64,000 nt of DNA from Diaphorobacter caeni (GCF_015354245.1 NZ_JADKYZ010000002.1:248001-312000), one strand, 5' to 3'; numbered from the stretch's first letter, positions 18,493-28,715 are shown. Notes: generated by a model from the letters alone, not told the origin. Numbers and translations are program-made.

Positions 18493-21243
18493 TCAGGCCA
18501 GTTTGCCGTGACACTGCTTGTACTTCTTGCCGCTGCCACAGGGGCAGGGGTCGTTGCGGCTGATCCGCAGGCCCTCGTATTCGGGGGGCAGCGGCTGCGA
18601 TTCGGGGCCCTCGCCGGGATCACCCAGATCGGAGCTGCCGTGGTAGGTCGCGCCCTGCAGACGATCACCCTGATTCTCCAGCGCCTGCGACGCCTCTTCG
18701 AGCTGCTCGTTGGAGCGGATCTGCACCGTCATCAACGTGCGCGTCACGGAGTTCTTCACCGAGTCGATCAGCTGACGGAACAGCTCGAAGGCTTCGCGCT
18801 TGTATTCCTGCTTGGGTTGCTTCTGCGCATAGCCGCGCAGGTGAATGCCCTTGCGCAGATAGTCGAGCGCGGAGAGGTGGTCACGCCAGTTCGAGTCGAA
18901 GCTCTGCAGCAGCACCGCACGTTCGAAATTGGTGAACTGTTCCTTGCCGACCAGCTCGACGCGGGAGTCGAACAGCTCGCGCGCGGCAGCCAGCACCTTC
19001 TCGAGGACTTCGTCATCGGTCATGCTGTCGGAGCCCTGCACCGCCTCCTGCAGCGACAGCTCGATCTGCCAGTCGCCGGCCAGCGCCTTTTCAAGGCCCG
19101 GCAGGTCCCACTGCTCTTCCACCGATTCTGCAGGCACGTACTGGTGCACCACGTCGGTGAAGACGTCGTCGCGCATCGCGGTGATCAGGCCCGTGAGGTC
19201 TTCCGCGTCGATGATGTCGTTGCGCTGCTGGTAGATGACCTTGCGCTGATCGTTGGAAACATCGTCGTACTCGAGCAGCTGCTTGCGGACGTCGAAGTTG
19301 CGCGCCTCGACCTTGCGCTGCGCGGATTCGATGCTGCGCGTGACGATGCCGGCTTCAATGGCTTCTCCTTCGGGCATCTTCAGGCGATCCATGATGGACT
19401 TGACCCGGTCGCCCGCGAAAATGCGCATGAGCTGGTCGTCCAGACTCAGATAGAAACGCGATGATCCTGGATCACCCTGACGGCCTGAACGGCCGCGCAG
19501 CTGGTTGTCGATGCGGCGCGATTCATGACGCTCGGTCGCGATGATGCGCAGGCCGCCGAGAGCCGCAACCTTGTCGTGATCGGCCTTCCACTCGTCACGC
19601 AGCTGCTGGATGCGCGTGGAGCGAGCCGCTTCGTCGAGCGACTCGTCGGCTTCGACCGCAGAAATCGTTTTTTCGATATTGCCGCCGAGCACGATGTCGG
19701 TGCCGCGACCGGCCATGTTGGTGGCGATCGTGATCATGCCCGAGCGTCCGGCCTGCGCGACGATGTCGGCCTCGCGGGCGTGCTGCTTGGCGTTCAGCAC
19801 CTGGTGCGGCAGCTTTTCGCGGTTGAGCAGCTCGTCGATGATCTCCGAGTTCTCGATCGAAGTCGTGCCCACCAGCACAGGCTGGCCACGTTCATGGCAG
19901 GCACGGATGTCGGCGATCGCGGCGTCGTACTTCTCGCGCGTCGTCTTGTAGACGCGGTCAAGCTGGTCTTCACGCTTGCTCTGGCGGTTCGGCGGGATCA
20001 CTACGGTCTCGAGACCGTAGATTTCCTGGAATTCGTAGGCTTCGGTGTCCGCCGTGCCGGTCATGCCCGAGAGCTTGTTGTACAGGCGGAAGTAGTTCTG
20101 GAACGTGATCGAGGCGAGCGTCTGGTTTTCGGCCTGGATTTCCACGCCTTCCTTGGCTTCCACGGCCTGGTGCAGGCCATCGCTCCAGCGGCGACCGGCC
20201 ATCAGACGACCCGTGAACTCGTCGACGATCACGATTTCGCCGTTCTGGACGACGTAGTGCTGATCGCGGTGATACAGGTGATTGGCGCGCAGCGCGGAGT
20301 ACAGATGGTGAACCAGCGTGATGTTCGATGGGTCGTACAGCGATGCGCCTTCGGCGATCAGACCGGCCTGCGACAGCAGTTGCTCCGCGCGCTCGTGGCC
20401 TTCTTCCGTGAGGAACACCTGCTGCGACTTTTCGTCCAGCGTGAAGTCGCCCGGCTTGGTCACGCCCTCGCCCGTGCGCGGGTCGGCTTCGCCTTCCTGA
20501 CGCGTGAGCGTGGGAACGATCTTGTTCATCTCCACGTACATGGCGGTGTGGTCTTCGGCCTGACCGCTGATGATCAGCGGCGTGCGCGCTTCGTCGATCA
20601 GGATCGAGTCCACTTCGTCGACGATGGCGAAATTCAGGCCGCGCTGCACACGCTCACGGCCTTCGTAGACCATGTTGTCGCGCAGGTAGTCGAAACCGTA
20701 CTCATTGTTCGTACCGTAGGTGATGTCGGAGCCGTAGGCAGCCTGCTTTTCTTCGCGAGGCATCTGCGGCAGATTGATGCCGACCGAGAGGCCAAGGAAG
20801 TTGTACAGCCGCCCCATCCAGGTCGCGTCACGATTGGCAAGGTAATCATTGACCGTCACCACGTGCACGCCCTTGCCGGACAGCGCGTTCAGATAGACAG
20901 GCAGCGTCGCCGTGAGCGTCTTGCCTTCGCCGGTGCGCATTTCGGCGATCTTGCCGTAATGCAGCGCCATGCCGCCGAGCAGCTGCACGTCGAAATGGCG
21001 CATCTTCATGATGCGCTTGGAACCCTCACGCACCACGGCAAAGGCTTCGGGCAACAGGTCATCCAGCGACTCGCCCTTGGCGACGCGTTCCTTGAATTCC
21101 TGTGTCTTGCCACGCAGTTCGTCATCACTCAGCTTCTCGAACTGAGGCTCAAGTGCATTGATGCGAACAACCGTTTTGCGATACGTTTTGAGCAGCCGGT
21201 CATTGCGGCTGCCAAATAATTTGGTGAGAAAGTTGGTGGCCAT
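18493..21243 (-). CDS. secA: Preprotein translocase ATPase SecA
   Basis: 916 residues from the ATG at 21243 ([16 protein letters not shown]). Motor of the Sec export pathway. Walker A is MRTGEGKT, residues 102-109; the DEAD-like [15 protein letters not shown] and the second nucleotide-binding site region [15 protein letters not shown] are present. The C terminus carries the zinc-binding SEC-C motif [17 protein letters not shown], used for SecB and lipid contact. The 7-residue upstream extension to 21264 is not family-like. The giant secreted protein in this window, with a Sec-type signal peptide, would be a client. Confidence 0.98.
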   Translation of the reverse strand: MATNFLTKLFGSRNDRLLKTYRKTVVRINALEPQFEKLSDDELRGKTQEFKERVAKGESLDDLLPEAFAVVREGSKRIMKMRHFDVQLLGGMALHYGKIAEMRTGEGKTLTATLPVYLNALSGKGVHVVTVNDYLANRDATWMGRLYNFLGLSVGINLPQMPREEKQAAYGSDITYGTNNEYGFDYLRDNMVYEGRERVQRGLNFAIVDEVDSILIDEARTPLIISGQAEDHTAMYVEMNKIVPTLTRQEGEADPRTGEGVTKPGDFTLDEKSQQVFLTEEGHERAEQLLSQAGLIAEGASLYDPSNITLVHHLYSALRANHLYHRDQHYVVQNGEIVIVDEFTGRLMAGRRWSDGLHQAVEAKEGVEIQAENQTLASITFQNYFRLYNKLSGMTGTADTEAYEFQEIYGLETVVIPPNRQSKREDQLDRVYKTTREKYDAAIADIRACHERGQPVLVGTTSIENSEIIDELLNREKLPHQVLNAKQHAREADIVAQAGRSGMITIATNMAGRGTDIVLGGNIEKTISAVEADESLDEAARSTRIQQLRDEWKADHDKVAALGGLRIIATERHESRRIDNQLRGRSGRQGDPGSSRFYLSLDDQLMRIFAGDRVKSIMDRLKMPEGEAIEAGIVTRSIESAQRKVEARNFDVRKQLLEYDDVSNDQRKVIYQQRNDIIDAEDLTGLITAMRDDVFTDVVHQYVPAESVEEQWDLPGLEKALAGDWQIELSLQEAVQGSDSMTDDEVLEKVLAAARELFDSRVELVGKEQFTNFERAVLLQSFDSNWRDHLSALDYLRKGIHLRGYAQKQPKQEYKREAFELFRQLIDSVKNSVTRTLMTVQIRSNEQLEEASQALENQGDRLQGATYHGSSDLGDPGEGPESQPLPPEYEGLRISRNDPCPCGSGKKYKQCHGKLA

Positions 21244-21534
21244 GCAAACAGGACCGCCGGGCACGCACCACGCGCGCCAGACGACCGTAATCCCTAAGAC
21301 TAATTGGTATCAGATGGGGCCGGTTCCGGAAATTGCAACAGATGCATTGCACTGTTATTTGCCTCCGGACACGGGGGCTCGTGCCGCAGATTCTACCCGT
21401 GCGCCGTCGATCGCCCTTCACAAAGTCCAGCTACCGGCACGAGGAAGTGGATTTGAGCCCCATCAGCGACGCGCGAGAGCCACGCCGACGCACGCGAAGT
21501 CCGGGCAGAGCGATCCGCTCACCCTCGGCCGATA

Positions 21535-21885
21535 ATGTCGGCACACTCAGATTTTTGCCCCATCCTCATCCAGATGTACCGACGCCACGAAGCCATCCCT
21601 CTCCTTCAGGCCGCACAGGAGTCTTCCACGCTCGCGCAGTTGACGAGGCTGACCCGCGACTCCAGCGCGCGCCTGAAGGCCATCGAACCGCTGATACCGC
21701 CGGGCATGCGCGCGTCGATCCAGGCCGGCCCCATCGAAGGCTCCACATGGTGTCTGCTCGTGAAAGGAAATGCCGCAGCGTCGAAGCTCAGGCAGCTGCT
21801 GCCATCGTTCGAGGCGCATCTGCGGACCAAGGGCTGGGATGTGCAGCACATCCGCGTCAAGATCCAGACACGAATGGAGAGCTGA
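21535..21885 (+). CDS. DUF721 (DciA-like) domain protein
   Basis: 116 residues. The region from about residue 30 on (LTRLTRDSSARLKAIEPLIP, then GPIEGSTWCLLVKGNAAASK and LLPSFEAHLRTKGW) matches the DUF721 pattern. DUF721 proteins of the DciA type help load the replicative helicase, but short betaproteobacterial members next to secA are uncharacterised. An in-frame ATG at 21574 (MYRRHEA) may be the true start; neither start has a clear ribosome-binding site. It is divergent from secA and ends before a strong terminator. Confidence 0.75.
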   Translation: MSAHSDFCPILIQMYRRHEAIPLLQAAQESSTLAQLTRLTRDSSARLKAIEPLIPPGMRASIQAGPIEGSTWCLLVKGNAAASKLRQLLPSFEAHLRTKGWDVQHIRVKIQTRMES

Positions 21886-21903
21886 ATACTCGCTGCAGAA
21901 ATG

Positions 21904-21934
21904 AAAAAACCCGCCGAAGCGGGTTTTTTGTTTT
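21904..21934 (+). terminator. Rho-independent terminator after the DUF721 gene
   Basis: An 11-bp perfect stem (21904-21914 with 21919-21929), CGAA tetraloop, six T at the end of the stem. It abuts the 3' end of the convergent tRNA-Thr gene. Confidence 0.9.
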
Positions 21935-22009
21935 GGTGCCGGTTGTCGGATTCGAACTGACGACCTACCGCTTACAAGGCGGGTGCTCTACCAACTGAGC
22001 TAAACCGGC
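21934..22009 (-). tRNA. tRNA-Thr (anticodon TGT)
   Basis: 76 bases reading leftward with encoded CCA. Acceptor GCCGGTT pairs with AACCGGC; the anticodon loop CTTGTAA gives TGT, reading ACA codons; the T loop is TTCGAAT. It lies downstream of sspB on the same strand. Confidence 0.93.
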
Positions 22010-22076
22010 GAAGCTCTTATTCTAGCTTCAAGTTTTGAGTGTTTTGGACAAAACCCAAAAAACTTTTCTATTTGGT

Positions 22077-22622
22077 TCACTTCACGAGTTTAAGAGACGG
22101 GCGAGCACCGCCTCCCGCAGGAGGCTTGGGCGGAGGCGCATCACCTTCCGTCTCGTCGCTCTGAGCGCCTCCCACGGGCACGAGCTGTGGCGCGGACCGC
22201 TCCGCGGCCGTTTCCGCCCGGGATGCCGATGCATCAGCCGCTCCATCATCCATCTGCGGCGGCAGAGCGTCTTGCGACACGGCACCTTCGAGATTGTCGA
22301 CCGGAGGAGGAAACGCCATGCCCTGCCCGTTCTCGCGAGCGTAGACGGCGATCACACGGCCCACGGGGACCATGATCTCGCGCGCCACACCGCCAAAGCG
22401 GGCCTTGAACTCGATGTAGTCATTGCCGAGCTGCAGGCTGCTGGTCGCATCGTAGCTGGCGTTCAGCACGATCTCGCCGTCCTTCACGAACTCATGCGGC
22501 ACTCGAACGGACTCGTTCACGCTGACCACGATGTAGGGCGTGAATCCGTTGTCGATGCACCATTCGTGGATCGCGCGGACCAGATAGGGCCGGGTGGAAG
22601 TGATTTCCGGGGCGTTGATCAT
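22077..22622 (-). CDS. sspB: ClpXP protease specificity-enhancing factor SspB
   Basis: 181 residues. It delivers ssrA-tagged and other substrates to ClpXP. The N-terminal domain (TRPYLVRAIHEWCIDNGFTP, then PHEFVKDGEIVLNAS and LQLGNDYIEFKARFGG) binds substrate. A flexible Pro/Ala-rich linker leads to a basic C-terminal end (GGGARPSLKLVK) resembling the ClpX-binding tail. It follows sspA by 54 bases on the same strand, as in most betaproteobacteria. Confidence 0.95.
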   Translation of the reverse strand: MINAPEITSTRPYLVRAIHEWCIDNGFTPYIVVSVNESVRVPHEFVKDGEIVLNASYDATSSLQLGNDYIEFKARFGGVAREIMVPVGRVIAVYARENGQGMAFPPPVDNLEGAVSQDALPPQMDDGAADASASRAETAAERSAPQLVPVGGAQSDETEGDAPPPKPPAGGGARPSLKLVK

Positions 22623-22675
22623 GTTTTGAATGCGTCAGTCGTCAGTGCGTTGAGCCAGTGGAAGCAGCACGCAGC

Positions 22676-23287
22676 TTACTTGCGCATCACCTTCTCGGAA
22701 GGCGTCAGCGCTTCGATGTAGGCCGGGCGCGAGAAGATGCGCTCTGCATACTTCAGCAACGGAGCGGCGTTCTTGCTCAGTTCGATGCCGTAGTAGTCAA
22801 GACGCCAGAGCAGCGGCGCGATCGCCACGTCAAGCATCGAGAAGTTCTCGCCGAGCATGTACTTGTTCTTGAGGAACACGGGGGCCAGCTGGGTCAGGCG
22901 GTCGCGGATGTGCGAACGGGCCTTTTCCAGCGCCTTGTCGTTGCCCTTGGAGGCGCGCGACTCGAGCGTGTTCACGTGAACGAACAGTTCCTTCTCGAAA
23001 TTCAGGAGGAACAGACGCACTCGGGCACGATCCACCGGGTCGCCGGGCATCAGCTGGGGGTGCGGAAAGCGCTCGTCGATGTACTCGTTGATGATGTTCG
23101 ATTCGTACAGAATCAGATCGCGCTCGACCAGAATCGGCACCTGACCGTACGGGTTCATCACGTTGATGTCTTCGGGCTTGTTGTAGAGATCCACATCACG
23201 GATTTCGAAGTCCATGCCCTTCTCGAACAGAACGAAGCGGCAGCGGTGTGAAAAAGGACAGGTCGTACCCGAATAAAGCACCATCAT
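22676..23287 (-). CDS. sspA: Stringent starvation protein A (GST-fold)
   Basis: 203 residues with a glutathione-S-transferase fold. The thioredoxin-like N-terminal part has YSGTTCPFSHRCRFVLFEKG, and the segment PYGQVPILVERDLILYESNI is typical of SspA. In E. coli SspA binds RNA polymerase and modulates transcription in stationary phase. It sits between petC and sspB. Two ATG codons in tandem open the gene. Confidence 0.93.
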   Translation of the reverse strand: MMVLYSGTTCPFSHRCRFVLFEKGMDFEIRDVDLYNKPEDINVMNPYGQVPILVERDLILYESNIINEYIDERFPHPQLMPGDPVDRARVRLFLLNFEKELFVHVNTLESRASKGNDKALEKARSHIRDRLTQLAPVFLKNKYMLGENFSMLDVAIAPLLWRLDYYGIELSKNAAPLLKYAERIFSRPAYIEALTPSEKVMRK

Positions 23288-23392
23288 GGTGAGCGGCTCC
23301 TAAAAAGTCAAAAGAGTGGACGCTTTCGCGGCCACTCTGCACCGGTCGAACCGAGGCTCGACCGGAAGAACAAGGCATTGAATATATGGCGG

Positions 23393-24151
23393 TTACTTGA
23401 CGTCTTTCCAGAAGGCTGCGTTGAGCCTCCACGCAATGAGCGTCATGATTCCCAGGAAGAACAGAACCCATACGCCCACGCGGATGCGCGTATTTTGCGC
23501 CGGTTCGCCCATCCACTGCAGGTAGTTCACGAGATCACCTACAGCCTCGTCGTATTTCTGGGGCGACATGGTACCAGCGGTCACCTGCTCCCAGCCCTTG
23601 AATACCTGAGTTTTGTGTCCGTGGCTTTCCACTTCTTCGTAGACGGGGCGGCGATCACCCTGCAGCTCCCACATCGGATGCGGCATGCCGACGCTTGGGA
23701 AAGCCAGGTTGTTCCAGCCCGTTGCCTTGGTGTCGTCACGGTGGAAGGTGCGCAGGAAGGTGTAGAGATAGTCAGCACCCGTGCCGTTGTGACCGGCGCG
23801 CGATCGTGCGATCACAGTCAGGTCGGGCGGGTTGGCGCCAAACCATTCCTTGGCCAGCTTGGGATCAATGGACGCCTTCATGGTCTCGCCGATCTTCTCG
23901 GTGGTGAACATGAGGTTGTCCTTGATCTGCTGCTCCGTGAGACCGATGTCCTTCAGACGGTTGATGCGCATGAATGCCGCCGAGTGGCAGTTCAGGCAAT
24001 AGTTCACGAAGATCTTCGCACCATTCTGCAGGGACGCGGTGTCGCTGGTGTTGACCGGCGCCTTGTCCCAGGCGATTCCACCTTCGGCAGCCTGTGCACC
24101 CGCAGCGATTCCAAGCGCCGCGACCAAGGTCAAGATAACTTTTTTCATCAT
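23393..24151 (-). CDS. petC: Cytochrome c1 of the bc1 complex
   Basis: 252 residues from the ATG at 24151, chosen because a good AGGAG lies 9 bases upstream and a signal peptide (MMKKVILTLVAALGIAAGAQA) follows at once. The haem c motif CLNCH is near residue 51, and an axial Met candidate lies in FPSVGMPHPMW. A C-terminal anchor helix (VGVWVLFFLGIMTLIAW) holds it in the membrane. It passes electrons from the Rieske protein to soluble cytochrome c. Last of petABC; sspA follows after 105 bases. A gene-length extension upstream to 24214 is not supported. Confidence 0.95.
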   Translation of the reverse strand: MMKKVILTLVAALGIAAGAQAAEGGIAWDKAPVNTSDTASLQNGAKIFVNYCLNCHSAAFMRINRLKDIGLTEQQIKDNLMFTTEKIGETMKASIDPKLAKEWFGANPPDLTVIARSRAGHNGTGADYLYTFLRTFHRDDTKATGWNNLAFPSVGMPHPMWELQGDRRPVYEEVESHGHKTQVFKGWEQVTAGTMSPQKYDEAVGDLVNYLQWMGEPAQNTRIRVGVWVLFFLGIMTLIAWRLNAAFWKDVK

Positions 24152-24167
24152 GGTTGTGGGCTCCTGC

Positions 24168-25589
24168 TCAATGCGCGGCAAAGGTGACACGATCCGGCAC
24201 CGGCTTGGGCTCACCCAAACGGCTCCACCAGGGCATCAACAGGAAGAAACCGAAATAGAACAGCGTACCGACCTGGGAGACTCGCTCGCCGATGGGCGAT
24301 GGCGGCTGCACGCCCAGATAGGCCAGCACGACGAACCAGACCACGAAGATGGCGTACATCCACTTGTGCCAGCTTGGACGATAGCGGATCGAACGCGCCG
24401 GGCTCTGATCCAGCCATGGCAGGAAGAACAGGATGATCACGGCACCGCCCATCACCACCACGCCCCAGAACTTGGCATCGATGGCGAGCATCAGCGCGAT
24501 GGCGACGACGGCGGCCACGGCCACGGCCCCCTTGGCGATGGCTGGCAGCTTGGACTTGAAGATGCCGAAGCCGGCACCCAGCACCACGCAGGCGATCAGC
24601 GCGTACATCATCTCGCTGGTGATGGCACGCAGCATCGAATAGAACGGCGTGAAGTACCAGACCGGCGCGATGTGGTTCGGCGTCTTCAGCGGATCGGCGG
24701 GGATGAAGTTGTTGTACTCAAGGAAGTAGCCACCGAACTCGGGGGCGAAGAACACCACGGCCGAGAAGATCAGCAGGAAGATGCAGACACCGAAGATGTC
24801 GTGCACGGTGTAGTACGGATGGAAGGGGATGCCGTCCAGCGGATGGCCCTTGGCGTCCACGGGCTTGCCAGGGCCCTTGATCTCGATGCCGTCGGGGTTG
24901 TTGGAGCCCACGTCGTGCAGCGCCAGCAAGTGCGCGACGACCAGACCCAGCAACACCAGCGGCACAGCGATCACGTGGAAGCTGAAGAAGCGGTTCAGCG
25001 TGGCGTCGCCCACCACGTAGTCACCACGGATCAGCAGCGCCAGATCGGGACCGACGAACGGAATCGCGGCGAACAGGTTCACGATCACCTGGGCGCCCCA
25101 GTACGACATCTGGCCCCATGGCAGCAGATAGCCCATGAAGGCTTCGGCCATCAGGCACAGGAAGATCGCGCAACCGAAGATCCACACCAGCTCGCGCGGC
25201 TTGCGGTACGAGCCGTACAGCAGGCCACGGAACATGTGCAGATACACGACGATGAAGAACGCCGATGCGCCGGTCGAGTGCATGTAGCGGATCAGCCATC
25301 CCCACGGGACGTCGCGCATGATGTATTCGACCGAGGCGAACGCGAGATTCGCGTCCGGCTTGTAGTGCATCACGAGGAAGATGCCCGTGACGATCTGGAT
25401 CACCAGCACCAGCAGCGCGAGCGAGCCGAAGATGTACCAGAAGTTGAAGTTCTTCGGAGCGTAGTACTCCGACATGTGAACCTTGTAGGCCTCGAAGGCC
25501 GTGGGGAAGCGGTTCTCCAGCCAGGTCGACGTCTTCTCGAGCGCCGACGCATTGGGGGAGACTTCCTTGAATTCGCGGTAAGCAGCCAT
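24168..25589 (-). CDS. petB: Cytochrome b of the bc1 complex
   Basis: 473 residues from the ATG at 25589, preceded by GGGAGA. Integral membrane subunit carrying two b haems and the quinol oxidation and reduction sites. Visible features: GWLIRYMHSTGASAFFIVVYLHMFRGL (haem-ligand His pairs), the quinol-site region PFVGPDLA and the PEFGGYF variant of the PEWY motif. About eight to ten hydrophobic helices. It lies 14 bases after petA and 16 bases before petC. Confidence 0.96.
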   Translation of the reverse strand: MAAYREFKEVSPNASALEKTSTWLENRFPTAFEAYKVHMSEYYAPKNFNFWYIFGSLALLVLVIQIVTGIFLVMHYKPDANLAFASVEYIMRDVPWGWLIRYMHSTGASAFFIVVYLHMFRGLLYGSYRKPRELVWIFGCAIFLCLMAEAFMGYLLPWGQMSYWGAQVIVNLFAAIPFVGPDLALLIRGDYVVGDATLNRFFSFHVIAVPLVLLGLVVAHLLALHDVGSNNPDGIEIKGPGKPVDAKGHPLDGIPFHPYYTVHDIFGVCIFLLIFSAVVFFAPEFGGYFLEYNNFIPADPLKTPNHIAPVWYFTPFYSMLRAITSEMMYALIACVVLGAGFGIFKSKLPAIAKGAVAVAAVVAIALMLAIDAKFWGVVVMGGAVIILFFLPWLDQSPARSIRYRPSWHKWMYAIFVVWFVVLAYLGVQPPSPIGERVSQVGTLFYFGFFLLMPWWSRLGEPKPVPDRVTFAAH

Positions 25590-25603
25590 GTGTGTGTTCT
25601 CCC

Positions 25604-26203
25604 TCAAGCCTTCTTGTCGTCGCCGATGAGCAATCGGGTGTCGGACAGGTACATGTGAGGCGGAACCTCAAGGTTGTCGGGAGCGGGCTTGTTCTTGAAC
25701 ACGCGGCCTGCGAAGTCGAAGGTCGAGCCGTGGCAGGGGCAAAGGAAACCGCCCTTCCAGTCATCCGGCAGCGAGGGCTGGGGGCCGGCATGGAACTTGT
25801 CCACCGGCGAGCAGCCCAGATGGGTGCAGATACCGACGACGACCAGGACGTCCGGCTTGATCGAGCGCCCCTCGTTGCGCGCGTAGGGCGGAGTGAATTC
25901 GTCGGGCTTGCGCAGCGATTTCGGATCGGCCAGCTGGGAATCGAGCGCGGGCAGCTCGTCGATCTGCTGCTTGGTCCGCTTGACGATCCAGACTGGCTTG
26001 CCGCGCCACTCCACCGTCATTTTTTCCCCTTCCTGCAGAGATGAGATGTCCACCTCCACCGGCGCACCGGCGGCCTTTGCCTTCTCCGATGGTTGAAACG
26101 TGCTCACAAAGGGGACGGCAACTCCAACGCCGCCCACCGCACCAGCGCAGCCAGACGCAATCAGCCACGTCCGTTTGCTGGAATCGATCCGGGATTCACT
26201 CAT
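25604..26203 (-). CDS. petA: Rieske iron-sulfur subunit of the bc1 complex
   Basis: 199 residues. The 2Fe-2S ligands are in CTHLGC and CPCHGS, near residues 126-131 and 154-159. An N-terminal signal-anchor (TWLIASGCAGAVGGVGVAV) preceded by SSKR suggests Tat-dependent insertion, usual for Rieske proteins; the twin Arg is Lys-Arg here. First gene of petABC, divergent from mscL. Together the three genes encode ubiquinol-cytochrome c reductase. Confidence 0.96.
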   Translation of the reverse strand: MSESRIDSSKRTWLIASGCAGAVGGVGVAVPFVSTFQPSEKAKAAGAPVEVDISSLQEGEKMTVEWRGKPVWIVKRTKQQIDELPALDSQLADPKSLRKPDEFTPPYARNEGRSIKPDVLVVVGICTHLGCSPVDKFHAGPQPSLPDDWKGGFLCPCHGSTFDFAGRVFKNKPAPDNLEVPPHMYLSDTRLLIGDDKKA

Positions 26204-26338
26204 GGGGGTCCTCGATTTGCTTCGCTAATATGGTTAACAATAAATTGTAGCGGAGTGAAAATGGTTAATGCACCATAGCAATACCCCTTAAGCTAGGCAA
26301 TACTTCAGTGTTTTCATCTATATCAAAGGATTTCATTT

Positions 26339-26767
26339 ATGAGCTTCATGTCTGAGTTTCGCGAATTCGCTGTCAAAGGCAATGTGATTGATTTGGCTGT
26401 CGGCGTGATCATCGGCGGAGCGTTCGGCAAGATCGTCGACTCCATCGTCAACGACCTCATCATGCCGGTCGTCGGCTTGATCTTCGGCAAGCTGGACTTC
26501 TCGAATCTATTCGTTGCACTGGGGAATGTTCCAGAGGGAACACCCCATACCCTGGAAGCCATCCGCAAGGCAGGCATCCCGGTTTTCGCCTACGGCAACT
26601 TCATCACGGTCGCCGTCAACTTCATCATCCTCGCCTTCATCATTTTCCTGATGGTCAAGCAGATCAATCGACTCAAGCGCGAAGCTCCGGCCGAGGCTCC
26701 AGCTCCGGAAGCCACGCCCGAGGACATCGTTCTGTTGCGCGAAATCCGCGACAACCTCAAGCGTTGA
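26339..26767 (+). CDS. mscL: Large-conductance mechanosensitive channel
   Basis: 142 residues. It forms a pentameric emergency valve against hypo-osmotic shock. The first helix region [27 protein letters not shown] is the family signature, the second helix is [21 protein letters not shown], and a charged C-terminal helix ends in [15 protein letters not shown] lies 8 bases before the ATG at 26339. A strong terminator follows. Confidence 0.97.
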   Translation: MSFMSEFREFAVKGNVIDLAVGVIIGGAFGKIVDSIVNDLIMPVVGLIFGKLDFSNLFVALGNVPEGTPHTLEAIRKAGIPVFAYGNFITVAVNFIILAFIIFLMVKQINRLKREAPAEAPAPEATPEDIVLLREIRDNLKR

Positions 26768-26790
26768 TTTGATTTTTTTACAACACTCCA

Positions 26791-26828
26791 AGCAAAACGC
26801 CGCTCAATCGAGCGGCGTTTTGCTTTTC
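26791..26828 (+). terminator. Rho-independent terminator after mscL
   Basis: A 14-bp perfect stem (26791-26804 with 26811-26824), 6-base loop, then TTTTC. Confidence 0.9.
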
Positions 26829-26861
26829 ATCACAATTTCACATATTAAGTATTGCGCTTGT

Positions 26862-27926
26862 TCATTCCCGCCATCCCGCGAGTCTTTTAGCAACCTGAAT
26901 GGATTCAATCAAACTCGCCGCGTCCGCGATTCCACGCCCTGCAATATCGAATGCCGTGCCATGGTCGGGGCTGGTGCGCACCAGCGGGAGGCCGAGCGTC
27001 ACGTTCACGCCGGAGTCCACGCCGAGGTACTTGATCGGGATGAGGCCCTGGTCGTGGTACATCGCGATCACCACGTCGAACTCCCCCACCTTGTCCACGC
27101 TGCCGCGCGCCCGCATGAAGACGGTATCTGGCGCGAACGGACCTGTGGCGAAAATGCCCTCTGTCTGGGCCTTGGCGACCGCCGGAGCGATGATTTCCAG
27201 CTCTTCGCGTCCGAACAGCCCTCCCTCCCCGGCATGCGGGTTGAGACCCGCCACGCCGATGCGAGGTGCTCGACCCAGCGTTCTGGACAGCGCGTTGTGG
27301 GTTATGCGCAATGTCTGCAGCACATTTTCGAAAGTAACTGCATCAATTGCATCACGCAGTGATACGTGAATGCTCACCAGCACGGTGCGCAGTGAGTCGT
27401 TGGCCAACATCATGCGCACCGGCATCGCGCCGATGTCCACCCCCTTGAAAGCGGCGGATTCCGCCTGCAGCAGTTCGGTGTGTCCAGGAAAGCTGACCCC
27501 GGCCAGCGACAGCGCCTCCTTGTGCAGCGGCGCGGTCACGAGCGCGGCCACCTCCTCGCGCAGGGCGGCGCGCGCGGCCCAGACCACGCATTGCGCGGCG
27601 GCCTCCCCGCCTTCGCGGGAAAGCTGACCGACAGGAACGAGCGCAGCAGGCATGCCTGGCAACTGAAGCACGGGGATGCAGCGCGGAGGCATGGAGAGCG
27701 CCTCGCACGCATCGTCGATGCGCGCCACAGGCAACGGCAGATCGCCCTCCTCACTCACGCATTGAACGGCACGCCGCAGGGTCGCCACGTCACCGACGAC
27801 AAAGCAGCCGCGGGTGACCTCGGGCGCATCCCGGAACGCCTTGGCGATGATTTCCGGGCCGATGCCCGCCGGGTCGCCCTGCGTGATGACGAGTGGTTTG
27901 GTCGAAGTCCGTGATTCAGCTGACAT
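26862..27926 (-). CDS. pdxA: 4-hydroxythreonine-4-phosphate dehydrogenase
   Basis: 354 residues. Pyridoxal phosphate synthesis (DXP-dependent route). The N terminus PLVITQGDPAGIGPEIIAKA is diagnostic. Metal-ligand histidines appear in SFPGHTELLQ, in GLNPHAGEGGLFGREE and in MYHDQGLIPIKYLG. It is convergent with mscL and followed upstream by the Nif3-like gene 36 bases away, likely one transcript. Confidence 0.95.
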   Translation of the reverse strand: MSAESRTSTKPLVITQGDPAGIGPEIIAKAFRDAPEVTRGCFVVGDVATLRRAVQCVSEEGDLPLPVARIDDACEALSMPPRCIPVLQLPGMPAALVPVGQLSREGGEAAAQCVVWAARAALREEVAALVTAPLHKEALSLAGVSFPGHTELLQAESAAFKGVDIGAMPVRMMLANDSLRTVLVSIHVSLRDAIDAVTFENVLQTLRITHNALSRTLGRAPRIGVAGLNPHAGEGGLFGREELEIIAPAVAKAQTEGIFATGPFAPDTVFMRARGSVDKVGEFDVVIAMYHDQGLIPIKYLGVDSGVNVTLGLPLVRTSPDHGTAFDIAGRGIADAASLIESIQVAKRLAGWRE

Positions 27927-27962
27927 GGGGATGCGGGGTTCTGGATGCTTGGCCCTTGGGAC

Positions 27963-28715
27963 TCAGGCGGGATTCTCGATTTCGATGAACACATGCTCAA
28001 GGCCCAGTTGCTGCGCCACATGCGCGGCGGCGGCTGGCGCGCCGTAGCGCTCCGTCGCATGGTGGCCTGCGGCGAGAAATGCCACTCCGGTCTCGCGCGC
28101 GAGGTGCGCCTGGGGCTCGGAGATCTCGCCGGTGATGAAGGCATCGGCTCCGGCGGCGATGGCCGACTCGAAGAAGCTCTGTGCTCCGCCGGTGCACCAG
28201 GCCACACGGCGGATCTCACGGCCATTGCCCGGATCTGCGAGTGTCACCTGTCGACCCAAGGCGTGCTGCACATGGCGCGCGAGATCGGCCGCACTCTTGA
28301 AATCCGCTGGACCGGCAAAGCCCAGATCCTGCTCACCGAAGCGCTGGTCGGCCTGCAGGCCGAGCACGCGGCCGAGCTGGGCGTTGTTGCCGAACTCGGG
28401 GTGCGCGTCGAGCGGCAGGTGATAGGCGAAGAGATTGATGTCGTGCGCGAGCAGCAACTGGATCCGCTGCTTCATCCAGCCGGTGATCCGGCCGTCCATG
28501 CCGCGCCAGAACAGGCCGTGGTGCACGAAGATCGCGTCCGCCTTCTGCTCGATGGCCGCTTCGATGAGCGCACGGCTGGCGGTGACGCCGCTCACGATGC
28601 GCGAGATGGTTTCCTTGCCTTCAACCTGCAGGCCGTTCGGCCCGTAATCCTTGAAGCGCTCGGGCTGCAGGAGTTCGTTGAAGGAGTTCAGCAGGATTTG
28701 CCTTGAGGTGCTCAT
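27963..28715 (-). CDS. Nif3-like dinuclear metal-centre protein (YbgI family)
   Basis: 250 residues. NGLQVEGKETISRIVSGVTAS, FVHHGLFWRG and AYHLPLDAHPEFGNN carry the His/Asp ligands of the dimetal site, and the C-terminal AGHHATERYGA supplies more. Relatives form a toroidal hexamer; the biochemical role is disputed (sometimes annotated as GTP cyclohydrolase I type 2). It lies between the MFS transporter and pdxA on the same strand. Confidence 0.9.
   Translation of the reverse strand: MSTSRQILLNSFNELLQPERFKDYGPNGLQVEGKETISRIVSGVTASRALIEAAIEQKADAIFVHHGLFWRGMDGRITGWMKQRIQLLLAHDINLFAYHLPLDAHPEFGNNAQLGRVLGLQADQRFGEQDLGFAGPADFKSAADLARHVQHALGRQVTLADPGNGREIRRVAWCTGGAQSFFESAIAAGADAFITGEISEPQAHLARETGVAFLAAGHHATERYGAPAAAAHVAQQLGLEHVFIEIENPA

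Noticed and set aside
19525-21219. Open frame of about 564 codons antisense to secA
   Set aside because: A shadow of secA codon bias, Val/Leu/Arg-rich with no family; secA is certain on the other strand.
21934-22009. Reading this tRNA on the plus strand as tRNA-Val(TAC)
   Set aside because: The T loop and CCA end only fit the minus strand, which gives anticodon TGT (Thr).
23342-23365. Terminator between petC and sspA
   Set aside because: A stem of 8 bp is present, but no T run follows in the leftward direction, so intrinsic termination is not supported.
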